Shown in pieces: positions 1 to 11,334 of a DNA stretch of 64,000 bases. Every line of letters starts with the position of its first letter. Within the stretch, counting starts at the first letter, position 1. The position numbers and the translations under genes are program-made. The notes beneath the pieces are model-generated. The model did not search any database, was not told where the DNA came from, and was given only the letters and a program-made list of their open reading frames with translations. The stretch is taken from assembly GCA_033026295.1 (NCBI GenBank), contig CM065176.1, positions 3,536,705 through 3,600,704 of the forward strand, in the 5' to 3' direction. The DNA is from Channa striata. Its lineage: Eukaryota > Chordata > Actinopteri > Anabantiformes > Channidae.

Positions 1-1135
1 TTCTATTTTTGGAAATTCTGGGAACCATAAGTAGGCCTGCATTTTGGGACCGAAGTGGTCTAGTAGGAGGATATGGTACTAGGAGATATTTTAGATATGA
101 TGGAGCTTGACCGTTTAAAGCTTTATAGGTAAGAAGAAGGGTTTTAAATTCTATTCTGCATTTAATTGGAAGCCAATGGAGAGAAGCTAATGAAGGTGAA
201 ATATGATGTCTCTTACCAATCCCAGTCAGTAATCTTGCTGCTTTTTAGAGAGTTACTGGGGCAGCCTGAAAGTAGAGAATTACAGTAGTCCAATCTAGAA
301 GTAACAAATGCATGGACCAGTTGTTTTGAGACAGGATGCTCCTAATTTTGGCAATGTTTCTTAGGTGGAAGAAGGCTGTTCTAGAGATTTGTTTTATGTG
401 TGAGATAAATGACAAATCCTGGTCTAAAATGACTCCAAGATGCCTTGCAGTACTACTGGGGGCCAGAGTTATGTCATCTAAAGTAGCAATATGGTTGGAA
501 AACATGTTTCTTAGACTTTTAGGCCCAATACAATAACTTCAGTTTTATCTGAGTTTAGAAGAAGAAAATTATACGTCATCCAGTCCCTTATATCTTTAAG
601 ACATGCTTGTAGTTTGATTAATTTATTTTTTTCATCAGGTTTCATAGATAGATATAACTGCATGTCAGCAGTGTAAGCAGTGAAAATTTACAGAGTGTTT
701 TCTAATAATGTTGCCAAGGGGAGACATATATAGAGTAAAGAGTATTGGTCCTAATACAGAGCCTTGTGGAATTCCATAACTAACTTTTGTGTATGTCGAA
801 GATTCATCATCAACATGAATAAATTGGAATCTATCTGATAGATAAGATTTAAACCAATTTAGTGCAGTTCCTTTAATTCCAATAACATGTTCTAGTCTCT
901 GTAATAATATTCTGTGATCAATGGTGTTAAATGCAGCACTAAGATCTAGCAGAACTAGTATATAGGCAAGTCCATTATCTGAAGCCAGAGGAAGATCGTT
1001 AGTGACTTTAATCAGTGCAGTTTGTGTGCTATGGTGAACTCTAAATCCTGACTGAAATTCTTCAAACAAGTCCAAGGACAATGACAATATTATTGTCAGA
1101 CACTAAATTGTCTTCTATATTTTATCTAGATGAGA
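1..1135 (-). mobile_element. L2-type LINE, reverse transcriptase part, truncated
   Basis: Minus-strand translation gives a non-LTR retrotransposon reverse transcriptase in pieces. At 1,087-665 there is a palm region with LDLSAAFNTIDHR and GIPQGSVLGPILF. At 505-245 there is the thumb/C-terminal part with SSTARHLGVILDQDLSF. The same family occurs at 57,090-58,971, where the parts are better joined, so frame breaks here are decay. The 5' end stops near 1,135 and the 3' UTR runs off the window start. The element is dead. L2 is my family call from the protein pattern and the 3' tail of its relative; a neighbouring CR1-like clade is possible. Confidence 0.85.
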
Positions 1136-2093
1136 TTAAAATTGAGCTTGTTCTTCATCAGACTAGACATTTGTTTGTTGGAAACAAAAGCAGTGCACAT
1201 CACCCCAAAACACACCATCCCCACATGCATCGTGCATCTACTCAATACTGACTTGAATGGGGTGAGCATGGGGTGACTTATAAAATCACTTATTTTACAT
1301 GAAATATCTGTTTTTGCTTTAAATCAACCATGATTAAGTGTTCAAAAGTGATAAAATGTAAAACCTCCCACTGTGTAGACACTGCACACGCCTTCATCTC
1401 AACAAGCTAAATATGATGGAGAATTAATGTAGAGCCACATTTTCTAAAACTGCATTTAAAACGGGTAATATTGTGTTCGTTCAGATGACAAAGGTGCAGC
1501 GTCAATGTTGTATGTATATAAAATAAGTCTGCTGCTATTTGTATCTCCATAGTTGCTTATGAGCTGTACTGTTTCTGACTGTGTCTGGTGCGCGTTGGTT
1601 TCGGTCTGCTCCGGGTTCCAGCTTCAGGTGGAGAACATTGAAGTGAGAACAGCTCGTGCTTTAAATATACACATGGCGATGAAGCCACCCACGAAAATTG
1701 TTGACACTTACAAAAAATAATTTCAAATGTCAGGCACCGTGACCATTAAATTTGATAATAATTTCAAGCAGAGCAGTGCTCTGAAAATTACATTCAGAGC
1801 TAAAGTTCAGTTAAAGTCATCTATTTTTAATGTACAGTTTAACCTTTTAACCCTCTTGTACACTTCCAAACACCTGCTAGATCAGGCTCCTCCTTCCCCT
1901 CACACTGGGAAGATTAGGAGTCACGCTGCATCTTGCCCTTCCTTGCTTATTTCAGCACTGTCATGTCTAGTTAAGGTCTTGGCTTGGCCACCCAAGGACA
2001 CACAGCAGGGCCAAGACCCCCCGTCTCACCTCATTCCACAGCACTTTTCCCCTTGGTTTGCTGGCCGGATGGACCAGCAGCTGCAGACACTGA
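1136..2093. other. No recognisable gene
   Basis: AT-rich sequence with no convincing coding region. Two ORFs running from about 1,730 and 1,984 into 2,436 are shadows of the zinc-knuckle ORF on the opposite strand. A short ATG reading frame at 1,674 ends within 16 codons. I see no repeat boundary here. Confidence 0.5.
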
Positions 2094-2490
2094 TCACAAT
2101 TCGACCTCCCCCACTCGAAGCGCTTGGTCTGCCACTCGTAGTTCTCTCTCCCTTCTCTCCAACACAACGTCCCTGGGTCGATGCTGCACCATGCTTCCTC
2201 TCCCACTCACTGCGATGTCCGTACCACCAGCCTCGCCAACCACTTCAGGAAATGTTCGCCTCCTCTCCGGGCACCCTCTGTACATATGCCCCGACTTTCC
2301 GCAGCCATTACAAGTACTTTCATGGGGACAGGCTGCAGCCACGCGGCCCTCCCCCCCGCATGAACAACACTTTATAATGTTGCAGACTTCTTCCACGTGT
2401 CCATGGCATCTACAAGGCCTGCAGAAAGGAGGCTGACGGACATAAAAAAGGTAGCCCCTTTCAGCCCCAAGCTGGAAAAATGCAGGCGGG
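2094..2490 (-). pseudogene. CCHC zinc-knuckle (Gag/ZCCHC-like) ORF fragment
   Basis: Minus-strand ORF with three consecutive CCHC-type knuckles (pattern C-x2-C-x4-H-x4-C). The first is CRPCRCHGHVEEVC. The second has Arg instead of His (CSCGGEGRVAAAC, preceded by C). The third is CNGCGKSGHMYRGC. Such arrays bind single-stranded nucleic acid and occur in retroelement Gag/ORF1 proteins and in expanded fish ZCCHC3-like proteins. Charged sequence rich in Arg and Glu follows. The segment lies head to tail with LINE fragments on the same strand, so a retroelement ORF1 is the most likely source. The missing His and lack of a full-length protein suggest a relic. Confidence 0.6.
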
Positions 2491-2493
2491 TGC

Positions 2494-3080
2494 TTAAGGC
2501 CATCCTGGACGTCTATTTCCTGTTTGAGCAAAACTGACTCTCACAGTGCTCCCATCCTTTTCCAGGTGAGAACGAGCTGTATTCAGGAGGAAGATGACAG
2601 CATCTTCAACTCTGATGCCTGGCTGATAGGCAAACTGAGGCGGGTTCATTGACTCTCTCACTAGATGAGGCAGACAGGTGAGCACCAGCCTCTCAATTTT
2701 CTTCATCAGATGTGAGGCCAGAGCCACCGGTCTCTAGTCCTTTTAGTTGTTTGGACGAGGTGTCTTTGGCATCGGGGCCAGGCAGGATGTCTTCCAAAGC
2801 TGTGGAACCTTCCCCAGCTTTTAACACGGTTATCTCGTGTTCTCCTCCTCAGCTCGCGAGGAACGTCTGGTCTTTCCCGGTGTAGCATCGCCGTGTTGCA
2901 GAATTCTAACAGGTGATCCCTGGTGTAAACAATCGGACACTGTCCGCGCGTGTTCCCAGACACAGAACCAATCATGGTCCACAAAAGTAAAAAAAAAACT
3001 AAGAAAGTTTCATACCCTGTGCAGCTCTCACATTCAAAGTAACACAAAGTTTCCTGCAGTTTTAACTGTGGTGTTTGCAT
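2494..3080 (-). mobile_element. Rex/CR1-like LINE with internal deletion
   Basis: Two parts of one non-LTR element lie in the same orientation. At about 2,960-2,837 the minus strand encodes an N-terminal start with YTRDHLLEFCNTA and RPDVPRELRRR, typical of the beginning of fish LINE ORF2. At 2,727-2,540 it encodes the start of the RT domain (ASHLMKKIERLVL, FAYQPGIRVEDAVIFLL). The endonuclease domain that should separate them is missing, so the copy is internally deleted. Upstream non-coding sequence to about 3,080 looks like its 5' region and abuts a tRNA-Pro relic. Confidence 0.65.
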
Positions 3081-3083
3081 ATG

Positions 3084-3147
3084 GCCTCGTCCGGGAGTTG
3101 AACGCGGGACCCCTCGCACCCTAAGCGAGAATCATACCCAACGAGCC
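3084..3147 (-). tRNA. tRNA-Pro(AGG) pseudogene lacking part of the D arm
   Basis: The minus strand reads GGCTCGTTGG, then an anticodon arm TTCTCGCTTAGGGTGCGAG, then a T arm with GTTCAACTCC and an acceptor end GGACGAGGCC. This matches eukaryotic tRNA-Pro(AGG) except that about seven D-loop bases (the segment carrying box A) are missing. At about 64 nt versus about 72 nt it should not make a normal tRNA. It sits at the 5' end of the LINE relic on the same strand. Confidence 0.75.
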
Positions 3148-3332
3148 ATGTAAAACGAACTGACTGAATCTAACTTTTCTCATGTTGTATGCACTTCAGT
3201 GAACTGGAGGACAGCATTTTAATCCAGTCTATTGAACTTTGAAAATCTTATCTCCCAAGTCAAAAACACATTCAACACATCAAGAACTGCTTAGAGTTTT
3301 CGGACTGTGACGCCTCTCGTCTCCTCTCCAAG

Positions 3333-3803
3333 TTGGTGCAGGGCAATAATTCTGTGGCCGAGTACGCCATTCAATTCCATACTCTGGCCGCAGACTGTCA
3401 GTTGAATGAGCTGGAGCGGGAGAGATTTTACCAAGGGTTTTCAGAATCGTTAAAGGACGAGTTAGCTCCCCGTGAACTACCATATTTCCTTAACCAGTTT
3501 AATGAACTACGTACCAGGGTGGATCAAAGAATGAGAAAGAAACGTCCAGTGCTGCGCCTGCCTAACCCTCGTAATAATATCACTAGTGTTCCCCAGCCCG
3601 AGTCCCAAGTGAATCCTAAGCTAAGCCCACATGAACTGATGCAGCTGGGCAGAGCGCACCTTACACCGAAGGAGCGTGAGCGCCAGTTCCGGAATGGGCT
3701 CTGTTTCTATTCTGGCCGGGCTGATCACAGAATTCGGTCCTGTCCGATAAAGGCAGGGCTCAGCAGGAACAAGGGGGTAACTGCTGAGCCATTCCTGTTC
3801 TAA
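3333..3803 (+). pseudogene. Ty3/Gypsy Gag fragment
   Basis: An open frame of 156 codons resembles the central and C-terminal Gag of a fish Ty3/Gypsy retrotransposon. It includes the retrotransposon-gag stretch NNSVAEYAIQFHTLAADC and LKDELAPRELPYFLNQFNEL, and a zinc-knuckle remnant (LCFYSGRADHRIRSCP) in which the second Cys has become Tyr. It ends at a TAA (3,801) and is in the same frame as the protease and RT that follow, so this was one gag-pol reading frame now broken. No LTR is visible on the left. Confidence 0.75.
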
Positions 3804-3854
3804 CCCCATTCCCCTTTCTCATCCCTGTCTCCAGGTTGCTCTGCAGGTGGCTGA

Positions 3855-4514
3855 CTTATTGACTCAGGCGCGGACTTTGAATTCATTGATGAGGGTCAAG
3901 CTCACAAGCTACGTCTTCCCCTGAACCGTCATTCCAAGCCAGTAGTCATCCGAGCTTTAGACGGCCACATATTGAATCCTGGTGCCCTGCAGACAGCTCC
4001 CCTCACCATGCATGTAGAAGGACGGGTTCTCCGTCCATACATTGATTATTGGGACCTATATCTAATCAACATCCGTAACCGCTACCCGCTTCCCCTCATA
4101 TCCCCTGCTTTCAAGCTACTGCAGGGTGCCACGATTTTCTCTAAGTTAGACCTTCGTAATGCTTACCATCTGGTCCGGATCCGTGAGGGGGATGAGTGGA
4201 AAACCGCCTTTAACACACCTGTTGTGCTGGGAGACATGCTGAATAAGTTTGTGTTTGTTTATCTTGATGACATTCTGATCCTCTCCCTGTCTGAACCCGA
4301 ACATGTCACACATCTGCGGAAGGTGCTCAGTCATTTGTACCAGAACAATCTCTTTGTCAAGGCAGAGAAGTGTGTTTTCCATTCATCCTCCGACTCCTTC
4401 CTGGGGTACATCATCTCCCCTGGCAGTATAAAGATGGACCCCGGGAAGGCTAGTGCAGTCAGGGACTGGCCCACTCCCCTGAACAGTAAGCAGCTGCAGC
4501 GCTTCTTGGGTTAG
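3855..4514 (+). pseudogene. Ty3/Gypsy protease-reverse transcriptase, internally deleted
   Basis: Starting at 3,855 the frame reads LIDSGADFEFI, an aspartic protease active site (DSGA). It then passes directly into RT sequence (IRNRYPLPLIS, FSKLDLRNAYHLVRI) and the catalytic FVYLDDILI. Two pieces are missing relative to the family: the linker between protease and RT, and the RT segment between TAFNTP and the sequence just before YLDD. At about 4,510 a single-base loss ends the frame just after QRFLG. The element cannot be active. Confidence 0.85.
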
Positions 4515-4990
4515 CTAACTTTTACAGACGTTTCATTAAGAGTTATAGTAACATCTCTGCTCCCCTACACAAACTTACCTCTGTTAAGAGTCATTTCCCG
4601 GTGAACTCGAGGGCCAAATCTGCTTTTCTCCAGTGGAAGGAGGCGTTCTCCTCAGCTCCCATCCTCACTCTCCCTGACCCCGAGAGGCAGTTCATAGTGG
4701 AGGTGGATGCATCCGATGTCGGGGTGGGAGCCGTACTGTTCCAGCCGTCTGAGCTTGACCATAAGGTTCACCTCTGTGCCTTCTTTTTATGTCGGCTTTC
4801 TGACACTGAGAGGAACTACAATATTGGTAACCGTGAGTTGTTGGCTGTAAATTTGGCTTTGGAGGAGTGGAGGCACTGGCTGGAGGGAGCCAAACTCCCT
4901 TTTATTGTTCTCACTGACCATAAAAACGTTGAATACCTCAAATCACCAAAAGACTTAATTCCCGACAGGCTCGCTGGTCTCTATTTTTCA
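4515..4990 (+). pseudogene. Ty3/Gypsy RNase H fragment, cut by a LINE
   Basis: After the frameshift near 4,510 the sequence continues one frame over through the RT thumb into RNase H (AFLQWKEAFSSAPILTLPDP, VEVDASDVGVGAVLFQ, RNYNIGNRELLAV, FIVLTDHKNVEYL). The catalytic Asp of VDASD and the Glu of the REL motif are visible. Coding likeness stops near 4,985, where a LINE in the opposite orientation begins, so connection, integrase and 3' LTR are missing. Confidence 0.8.
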
Positions 4991-5990
4991 ACAGATTCCA
5001 AGTCTCCCCCAAGTCTCCTCGATGGAGTCCAAAGTGCAGCCCAGGACAGAGCCTTAAACAGCTTGTTAAGTCTCTTCCTGTCTCTGTCCGTGCTGCTCCC
5101 AGCCCAGTACACAACACCATAGAGGACTGCTGAGGCCACCACAGTGTTGTAGAATGTCCATAACAGATCCCTGCACACACCAAAGGACCTCAGTCTCCTC
5201 AGCAGGTGGAGGTGACTCTGGCCCTTCCTGTACAGAGAGTCTGTGTTGTTTGTTCAGTCCAGTTTTTTGTTTAGGTGGACACCCAGGTATTTAAAGGTGT
5301 CCACAACTTCAATGTCTGAGCCCTGGATGCTCGCTGGTGTGTGTGGTGGAGGGTTCTGTCTGAAGTCAAGCACTAACTTCTTTGTCTTACTGCTGTATAG
5401 GAACAAATAATTGTTCTCACACCAGTCCACAAAGTCATTCCTGCTCATTCTCACCCCGTACACAGCCAACAATGGCTGTGTCGTCAGAGAATTTCTGCAG
5501 GTGACAGAGGTGGGAGTTGTACTGGAAGTCTGACGTGTAGAATGTGAAAAGAAAAGGGGAGAGCACCGTCCCTTGAGGTGCCCCCGTGCTGCAGACTACC
5601 ACATCCGATATATCCGGTCACGCAGCCTCACGAACTGTGGCCTGTCCGTGAGGTAGTTGATGGTCCAGGCAGCTAGATGTTGGTCCACGCCTGCCACCTC
5701 CAGCTTCCCCCTCAGCAGTGATGGCTGGATAGTGTTAAAAGCACTGGAGAAGTCAAAGGACATGACCCTCACAGTACTCCCAGGGGACTCCAGGTGAGAC
5801 AGGGCCCGGTGCTGCAGGTAGATGATGGCGTCGTCCACCCCGATGCCAGGTCGATAGGAAAACTGCAGCGGGTCCACTGCTGAGCTCACCTGAGTGCAGA
5901 GGTAGCCAAGGATGATCCTCTCCATAGCCTTCATCAGGTGGAAGTTTAAGGACCTTTGGAACCAGAACCACACAGGAGGTCCTTAAAGCC
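4990..5990 (-). mobile_element. Rex/CR1-like LINE RT fragment
   Basis: Minus strand encodes the RT of a fish Rex-type LINE in several frames. From 5,973 down come MKAMERIILGYL, FSYRPGIGVDDAIIYLQHR and MSFDFSSAFNTIQPSLL. At 5,472-5,254 comes NYLFLYSSKTKKLVLDFRQN and DTFKYLGVHLNKKLD. At 5,178-4,981 comes the C-terminus (YNTVVASAVLYGVVYWAG). Frameshifts separate the blocks. It is inserted in or joined to the Gypsy relic. The part from about 5,370 upward recurs in inverted orientation at 35,500-36,400. Confidence 0.8.
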
Positions 5991-6169
5991 CTGGTACTCT
6001 CTCCAGACTAAAGCTTAGGTTAAATATGGACAGGACCACGTCTCAGAGATAGAATGCACACTCCTTTCATACATATAAATAGAACATTCCCTCAAAAGCC
6101 TCAGTTCCTCAATCTTCTGTAGGGAGCTCTTACAATACATTTCTTCAATCTGCTTCTCAAAAATTACAA

Positions 6170-6410
6170 GGGCCATAAAAACTATTTAATTTTAAATTAT
6201 GTTAAACAAGCAAGATCATATTTCACCTTCATTAGCTTCTCTCCATTGGCTTCCCATTAAATGTAGAACAGATTTTAAAACCTTTCTTCTTACCTATAAA
6301 GCTCTAAATGGTCAAGCTCCATCATATCTAAAAGATCCTAGTACCAGATCCTCCTAATAGATCACTTCGGTCCCAAAATGTAGGCCTACTTGTGGTTTCC
6401 AGAATGGAAA
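6170..6410 (+). mobile_element. L2 LINE C-terminal fragment
   Basis: The plus strand encodes the L2 motif around SLHWLPIKCR and LTYKALNGQAPSY, seen in the intact-frame copy near 58,130-58,230, but with several stops. It follows a non-coding joint (about 5,990-6,170) that is also present, inverted, at 35,530-35,735. Confidence 0.7.
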
Positions 6411-6612
6411 GCAGAGACTTTAGCTATCATACTACCAGGGGCATTATGGGTCCCTTCATGTTGTGTATGTGTCTTTTGTTGTTGTTAAAAAATAAATCTG
6501 GTTGTCTCTGGTGGGTGACAGCCATAAAAAGACAAGAGCTGAGTCGTCGCCTGGTTGCTGTTCGCCAGCTTGAGCCACTTGAGGCCTTGCATTGTATGGG
6601 GCACGAGGGACC

Positions 6613-7005
6613 TCACTTCCACCTGGGTAGTTTCCGGTTCCAAATTAGCCCACTAGCACAGAAGTTAGAGGGAGCAGCTCTGATTGTAAAGTCTGACAGC
6701 AGGTAGTTCACCACCAGCTCTTTGGTTTTCCTCGTGTGGATTTGGGGATAGCTCCCCTGGCACCAATTCACAAAGTTCTGGATCAGTTTCTTGTATTCTC
6801 TGTCGTTATCATCTGCGATCAGGCCGACAGTGGCAGAGTTGTAAACAGGTGACATCTGCAGGTGACAGGATGCTGAACTGAACATGAAGTCTGCAGTGTC
6901 AACACTGACCAGAGACTGAGCCAGAACCGTCCCCTGCTGGGCCCCCACGTTTCCTTCTCTGATCTTCCTTCTCAGGTCTTTCTGCACAGTTCTAAGCTCT
7001 TCCAT
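6613..7005 (-). mobile_element. Rex-type LINE RT fragment, diverged
   Basis: Minus-strand ORF with the degraded RT core (GAQQGTVLAQ in place of GxPQGTVLxP, a damaged active-site region SATVGLIADDNDREYKKLI, and TRKTKELVVNY). It is more diverged than the copy at 4,990-5,990 and is an old dead fragment. Confidence 0.65.
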
Positions 7006-8236
7006 GTTCTTCTTCTCCTTTAGGAGAGCTGTTATCAGGGTAAATCCGTGGATTGTTGTTGGAGAAGCACTGTATAGTTGGGTACGGGGTTCTCCACACA
7101 GTTTGATGTTGTGGATGGGCAGATGAAACCTGATGAAAGGCTTTCACTCTATTTTTGGAAATAAATAAATAAATAAATAATCTTTTGTGTCAATGTACAG
7201 CAACATCTGCTGGCTTCTAAAAATGAAAGAGCCCATTAAAGGCAGCGACTGAAGTACCAACTTGCTGTTTTAAATAGTTTTGTCTCCTGTGTAATAAAAG
7301 TCTAGAAAGCTGTGAGCTGTCATTAAATTTTTCATAATTTACATTCACGGTTAATATGTAAATATAATTCTTAATCTGATTGGAAAATTATTAAAAGCCC
7401 CAGTAACGTTTAAAGCTCCTGACATCATCGGTAATACGAATTTATGTTTGTGTGAGATACAATCTCCATTTGAATTTATTAAAATGGTTCGTTTCATTGA
7501 ACTCACACAAGCTTCTACTTTTCTGAGTAACAATATCTTTTGTATAACTGATGTTCAACACAACAGACAGTTCTGGTGAACTCCTAACTGCAATATATCA
7601 GTTACACTATTTCAAAGTAAAAAGCTCCCTCTACTGGCTGTAGAAAACCATTGCAACATCAACCTGTGGACAGTGAACACACACAGTGTGAACTGCAATA
7701 CAGTCCTGTAAAAAACTACAGAAACCTTTTTTTGGTTGCATTTTTATTATGTAGCCAACTGAGAATTGTCTGGACGCAGTGATGTCCAGCCATTCGTTAT
7801 CTGCTTTTCCTATTTGTCTGGAGCCTATCACAGCTGTCATCAGGGAAGAGGCGGGGGAGACTGTGGACAGGTCTGGGCCACACTGGGACAACCATTCACA
7901 CTCACATGTTAAAATAATGGTTAGGTCTTCATTATTGTCTTACCTGAGAGTGTTAATGTGGTGGAGGACAGAGGTCAGCAGGAGAACAATTTAATGCCAT
8001 GATGGGCTTTTAAAGCAAATTTCTTTGTAACATTTCAGCCTGAAGATAATTCAAAGTTCTTCAAATAGGACAAACTCACTGTTCTGTGTTTTTTACTTTT
8101 AAAATGGTTCTGTCACATTGCTTTCAATAACCCAAATTGTCAGAGGAGCGCTCCCATACACAGAGGAAGGAGGTGGGCCTTACTTGGTGTCTAACAAAAA
8201 AATCTTAGAGTTGAGCACAAATAAGTGAACAGAAGA
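7006..8236. other. Intergenic, short (AAAT)n tract
   Basis: No coding sequence recognised. An (AAAT)n microsatellite lies at about 7,159-7,181. ORFs here are short and lack family resemblance. The segment from about 8,150 may hold the proximal promoter of the Ig-domain gene, but I see no clear TATA box. Confidence 0.5.
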
Positions 8237-9573
8237 ATGGAGCGGACATCTGCCCAGTATCTCCTCTGTAAGTACAAAATCTGTCTTTGTCTGTTTTAAT
8301 CTCTGCACTGGGAAAAAATAGTAAACTGGGATGTTACAGGTCTGTTGGTACAACCTTTGTTGAGTGTTTAATGGCTTCCAGTTACTTAGTTTGGGGTTGT
8401 GTAGTCAGTAAGGTTGTGCACATAAATCCACTAAAACCACATCAGGAGTTTGTGGTCTGAATGCAAATTTGCCATGTGTTGTGGTGTCACATTTTGCCTT
8501 GTGAGTATTAGTGATGGTATAATTTCTTAGTTAGTGTTTTTAATAATCATGTCTATTGTCTATTACTACGGAAGAGCAGGATTTTAAAAATGCGCTGCAG
8601 CTCGTCTGACTGTGAGTTCCAGCAGGTCTCAGTTTTTTAAAGGAGAGTCTTTGTCTCTGAGCTGTGAGGAGGACGACAGCTCTGCTGGATGGACAGTGAG
8701 GAGGAACACGAGCAAACGACAGTCTCAGTGTGGAGATGGTTGGGGAAAATTATCTGGTTCTTCCTGTGACATCAGTTACATTTTCCCACATGACAGTGGA
8801 GTTTACTGGTGTGAGTCCAGACGTGGATCAACCAGTAACATCATCAGCATCACTGTTGTACCTGGCAAGATCAGACTGTGGAGTTAGTGTTGATGAGTCT
8901 GTGTGGAAATGGATGAAATGCTGTAGTTTGTCTCTGTGTTGAGGTGGAGCAGTGATCCTGCAGAGTCCTGTCCTCCCTGTGAGGGAGGGACATGATGTCA
9001 GTCTTCAGTGTAAGACAGAGGACTCCTCCGAGCTCCCGGCTGATTTCTATAAAGATGGCTCCCTCATCGGGACTGAGCCTACAGGTCACATGACCATCCA
9101 CCATGTTACCAAGTCTGATGAAGGCGTCTACAAGTGTCACATCAGCAGTCGTGGAGAGTCTCCACCCGGCTGGATCTACGTCACAGGTCAGGAGCTTCAC
9201 TTTGGTTTCAACACTTATTTCATCCACTCACAAACCTGAACAGCTGGATTCTCTCTACAGGTAAAACTACAACTACACCTGTGACCAGCTGGATCTCCGT
9301 CACAGGTGAAAGAGAGAAAAATCTAATGATTCTGGAGTTTTCTGTATTTTGTTCAGCAAGTTTCTGCGATAATAAGGTCACAAGTGACTCTGCTAAATTA
9401 GGGATGTTCTCTCTACAGAAAAACCTCCACCCCCATCTAACACACCAACTTCGCCCTCCGCCTCCTCATCCCATCTGTGGTTCATGCAGCTCCTCCACCT
9501 GGTCTTGTTCTTAAATCTTTCTGATTTCATTGTTCTGTCTGTAATTTCCAAAAACAGCTACTGCCGATTTTGA
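8237..9573 (+). CDS. Fc-receptor-like protein with two Ig domains (5 exons)
   Basis: Proposed exons are 8,237-8,267, 8,601-8,864, 8,944-9,186, 9,261-9,305 and 9,419-9,573. All junctions are phase 1 and the sum is 246 codons including the stop. Exon 1 starts MERTSAQYLL (leader). Exon 2 is an Ig domain with LSLSCEED, a WTVRR core Trp and DSGVYWCESR. Exon 3 is a second Ig domain with VSLQCKTED, FYKDGSLIG and DEGVYKCHISS. Exon 4 is a Thr-rich linker, and exon 5 is a Pro/Ser stalk followed by a hydrophobic stretch (LLHLVLFLNLSDFIVLSVI) and a short tail. This architecture fits teleost FcR-like (FcgammaRI-like) cell-surface receptors. Odd point: intron 2 would use a GC donor (CTG|GCAAGA). A second mini leader exon may be missed, so the 5' end is less certain. 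A poly(A) signal lies at 10,363. Confidence 0.7.
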
Positions 9574-11330
9574 GGAAGTAGTGACTTTGCTCTGGACTAT
9601 TTTCAGCGGCACATCGATCAGCAGGAGTGTAAATATGAAATCTGAGTGAATAGAAACTGTCTGTGTTCCTGGTGATACAGGAACATGTGACCCAGAGTCT
9701 GGATCATTGATCTATCAGGCTTTGACAAACAAAGACACATTCAAGGCTCTGTGCTTTCTGCACCTCAGACTTGAACAAACTTTATGATTTTTACTCCTGC
9801 TGGTTGAAGTCAACTCTGAGGTGAAGCTGCTTCGGTTTCTCACTGCATGTTCTGCTTGAGCTGATGACACTTTGCACTGAGCTTGTTTGAAATGTGGTAA
9901 AACGTGTCAACGTGTCTGTAACAAAATGAAGAAACTCTGTGGCTGTTTAGTTCCCCAGTTTTATTATTGTCCCGTCATGAACAACAGAGGTGTTAAGAAA
10001 GAAAAAAACGGTGAAAACCTTCTGACGTTATTGAATTTCTATCTGAAAATGAACATTTTCCACATTCTTACTGTTGTTCCTAGTGTCAACATGTGCAGTA
10101 AATGTACCGTCAGTACTGACACTCACACAGTTTGACCTGTGTGTGTTTGTGTTCAGTGTCTCCGGACGCAGACGTCGACTCTTCGCTGTGACATCGACAC
10201 CTTCACACCTTCAGTCCAACACCTGACGACAATCTGCAGGTTCACACGAGCTCCTCTCACCAGATACAGAGAGGATCAAAAATATGGGACAACAGGTTTT
10301 ATGGCAAATTCACTGTACGTCACCACAGGGAATTTAAAATGAAACACTGATGGTCTGAGCAAAATAAAGACTTTAATTAAATTAAGATTCAGCTTTAATT
10401 CAAGGGCTTTGACTAAAGTTTGACATTAACCCAGACACAGTCACAACACAAAGATCAATGATTTCAGTTTGTCCCATCAGGTGTCGCCACAATGAAACAT
10501 GTCCTGCATGTTGATTTGGTGTGAGATTTTATACCGAATGCTCTTCCTGCTTAGCCCTTGATTCCATCCATCCCAACTTGATACTCTATTATCAGAGCAG
10601 CAGCACAGGCCACAACAAACCACAAACTCCAGTCACGTGGTGCCAGGAAGAAGTTCAGGTCTGAAATATGCTGTGTTCCCAGAACCCATTTATTGATTTA
10701 CTCCATGAATCCTTTCAGCTCCCTGTAACTGTAACACTGTCTAGTTTATTCCTGTTCCTAATAAAATAAGTAAATCAACAGATGTTCACTGGGCCACAGA
10801 AGATCCTCATTAAAAAAGTGTTTCCCAGTGAACTTTGATGAATGTGAGACCTAAGAGCAAACTGCCAGTTCCTGCAACATGTTGTGGCAATTTGGCTCCA
10901 CACTAATAATGCAAATACTGGAGTTATAACAGACAAGCAAAACCTGAAAGTCTTAGTCAGTGTCCTGCACAGATGAGCTGTGTCCTCTGCCCCCTGCTGG
11001 ACAGTGTCTCACAAAGTTAAAATGCACTGAGCAAAGCGTTAAATTCAGGTGGATCTCGATGAGCTACATGTACTTAGTGACACTGTTTTTACTTTTCATT
11101 GGGTAAATGTAAATATTACATTTGGTGTGTTACAGTTTCTTTTTATATATTTACTAGTGTATAATTGAAATGTTGTCGGCGTGACCTGTAACACCTGTAA
11201 CTTATTTAAGCAATAAAGTAATTTAATTAGAAAAACACCCCAGACTGGCTGCTTATCTGGTTTATGAGGCACATATTTGGCCCTTGTAGCAAAGAGATAC
11301 ACGAGATTTGCAAACTTGAACTGTGTACAG
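9574..11330. other. 3' region of Ig gene and unannotated sequence
   Basis: It contains an AATAAA at 10,363-10,368 that could end the Ig-gene transcript. At about 10,470-10,600 there is a degenerate copy of a dispersed fish repeat (CCCATCAGGTGTCGCCACA, compare 63,445-63,470). Short ORFs at 9,887 and 10,139 show no domain and no conserved splice frame. Confidence 0.45.
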
Positions 11331-11334
11331 CAGT

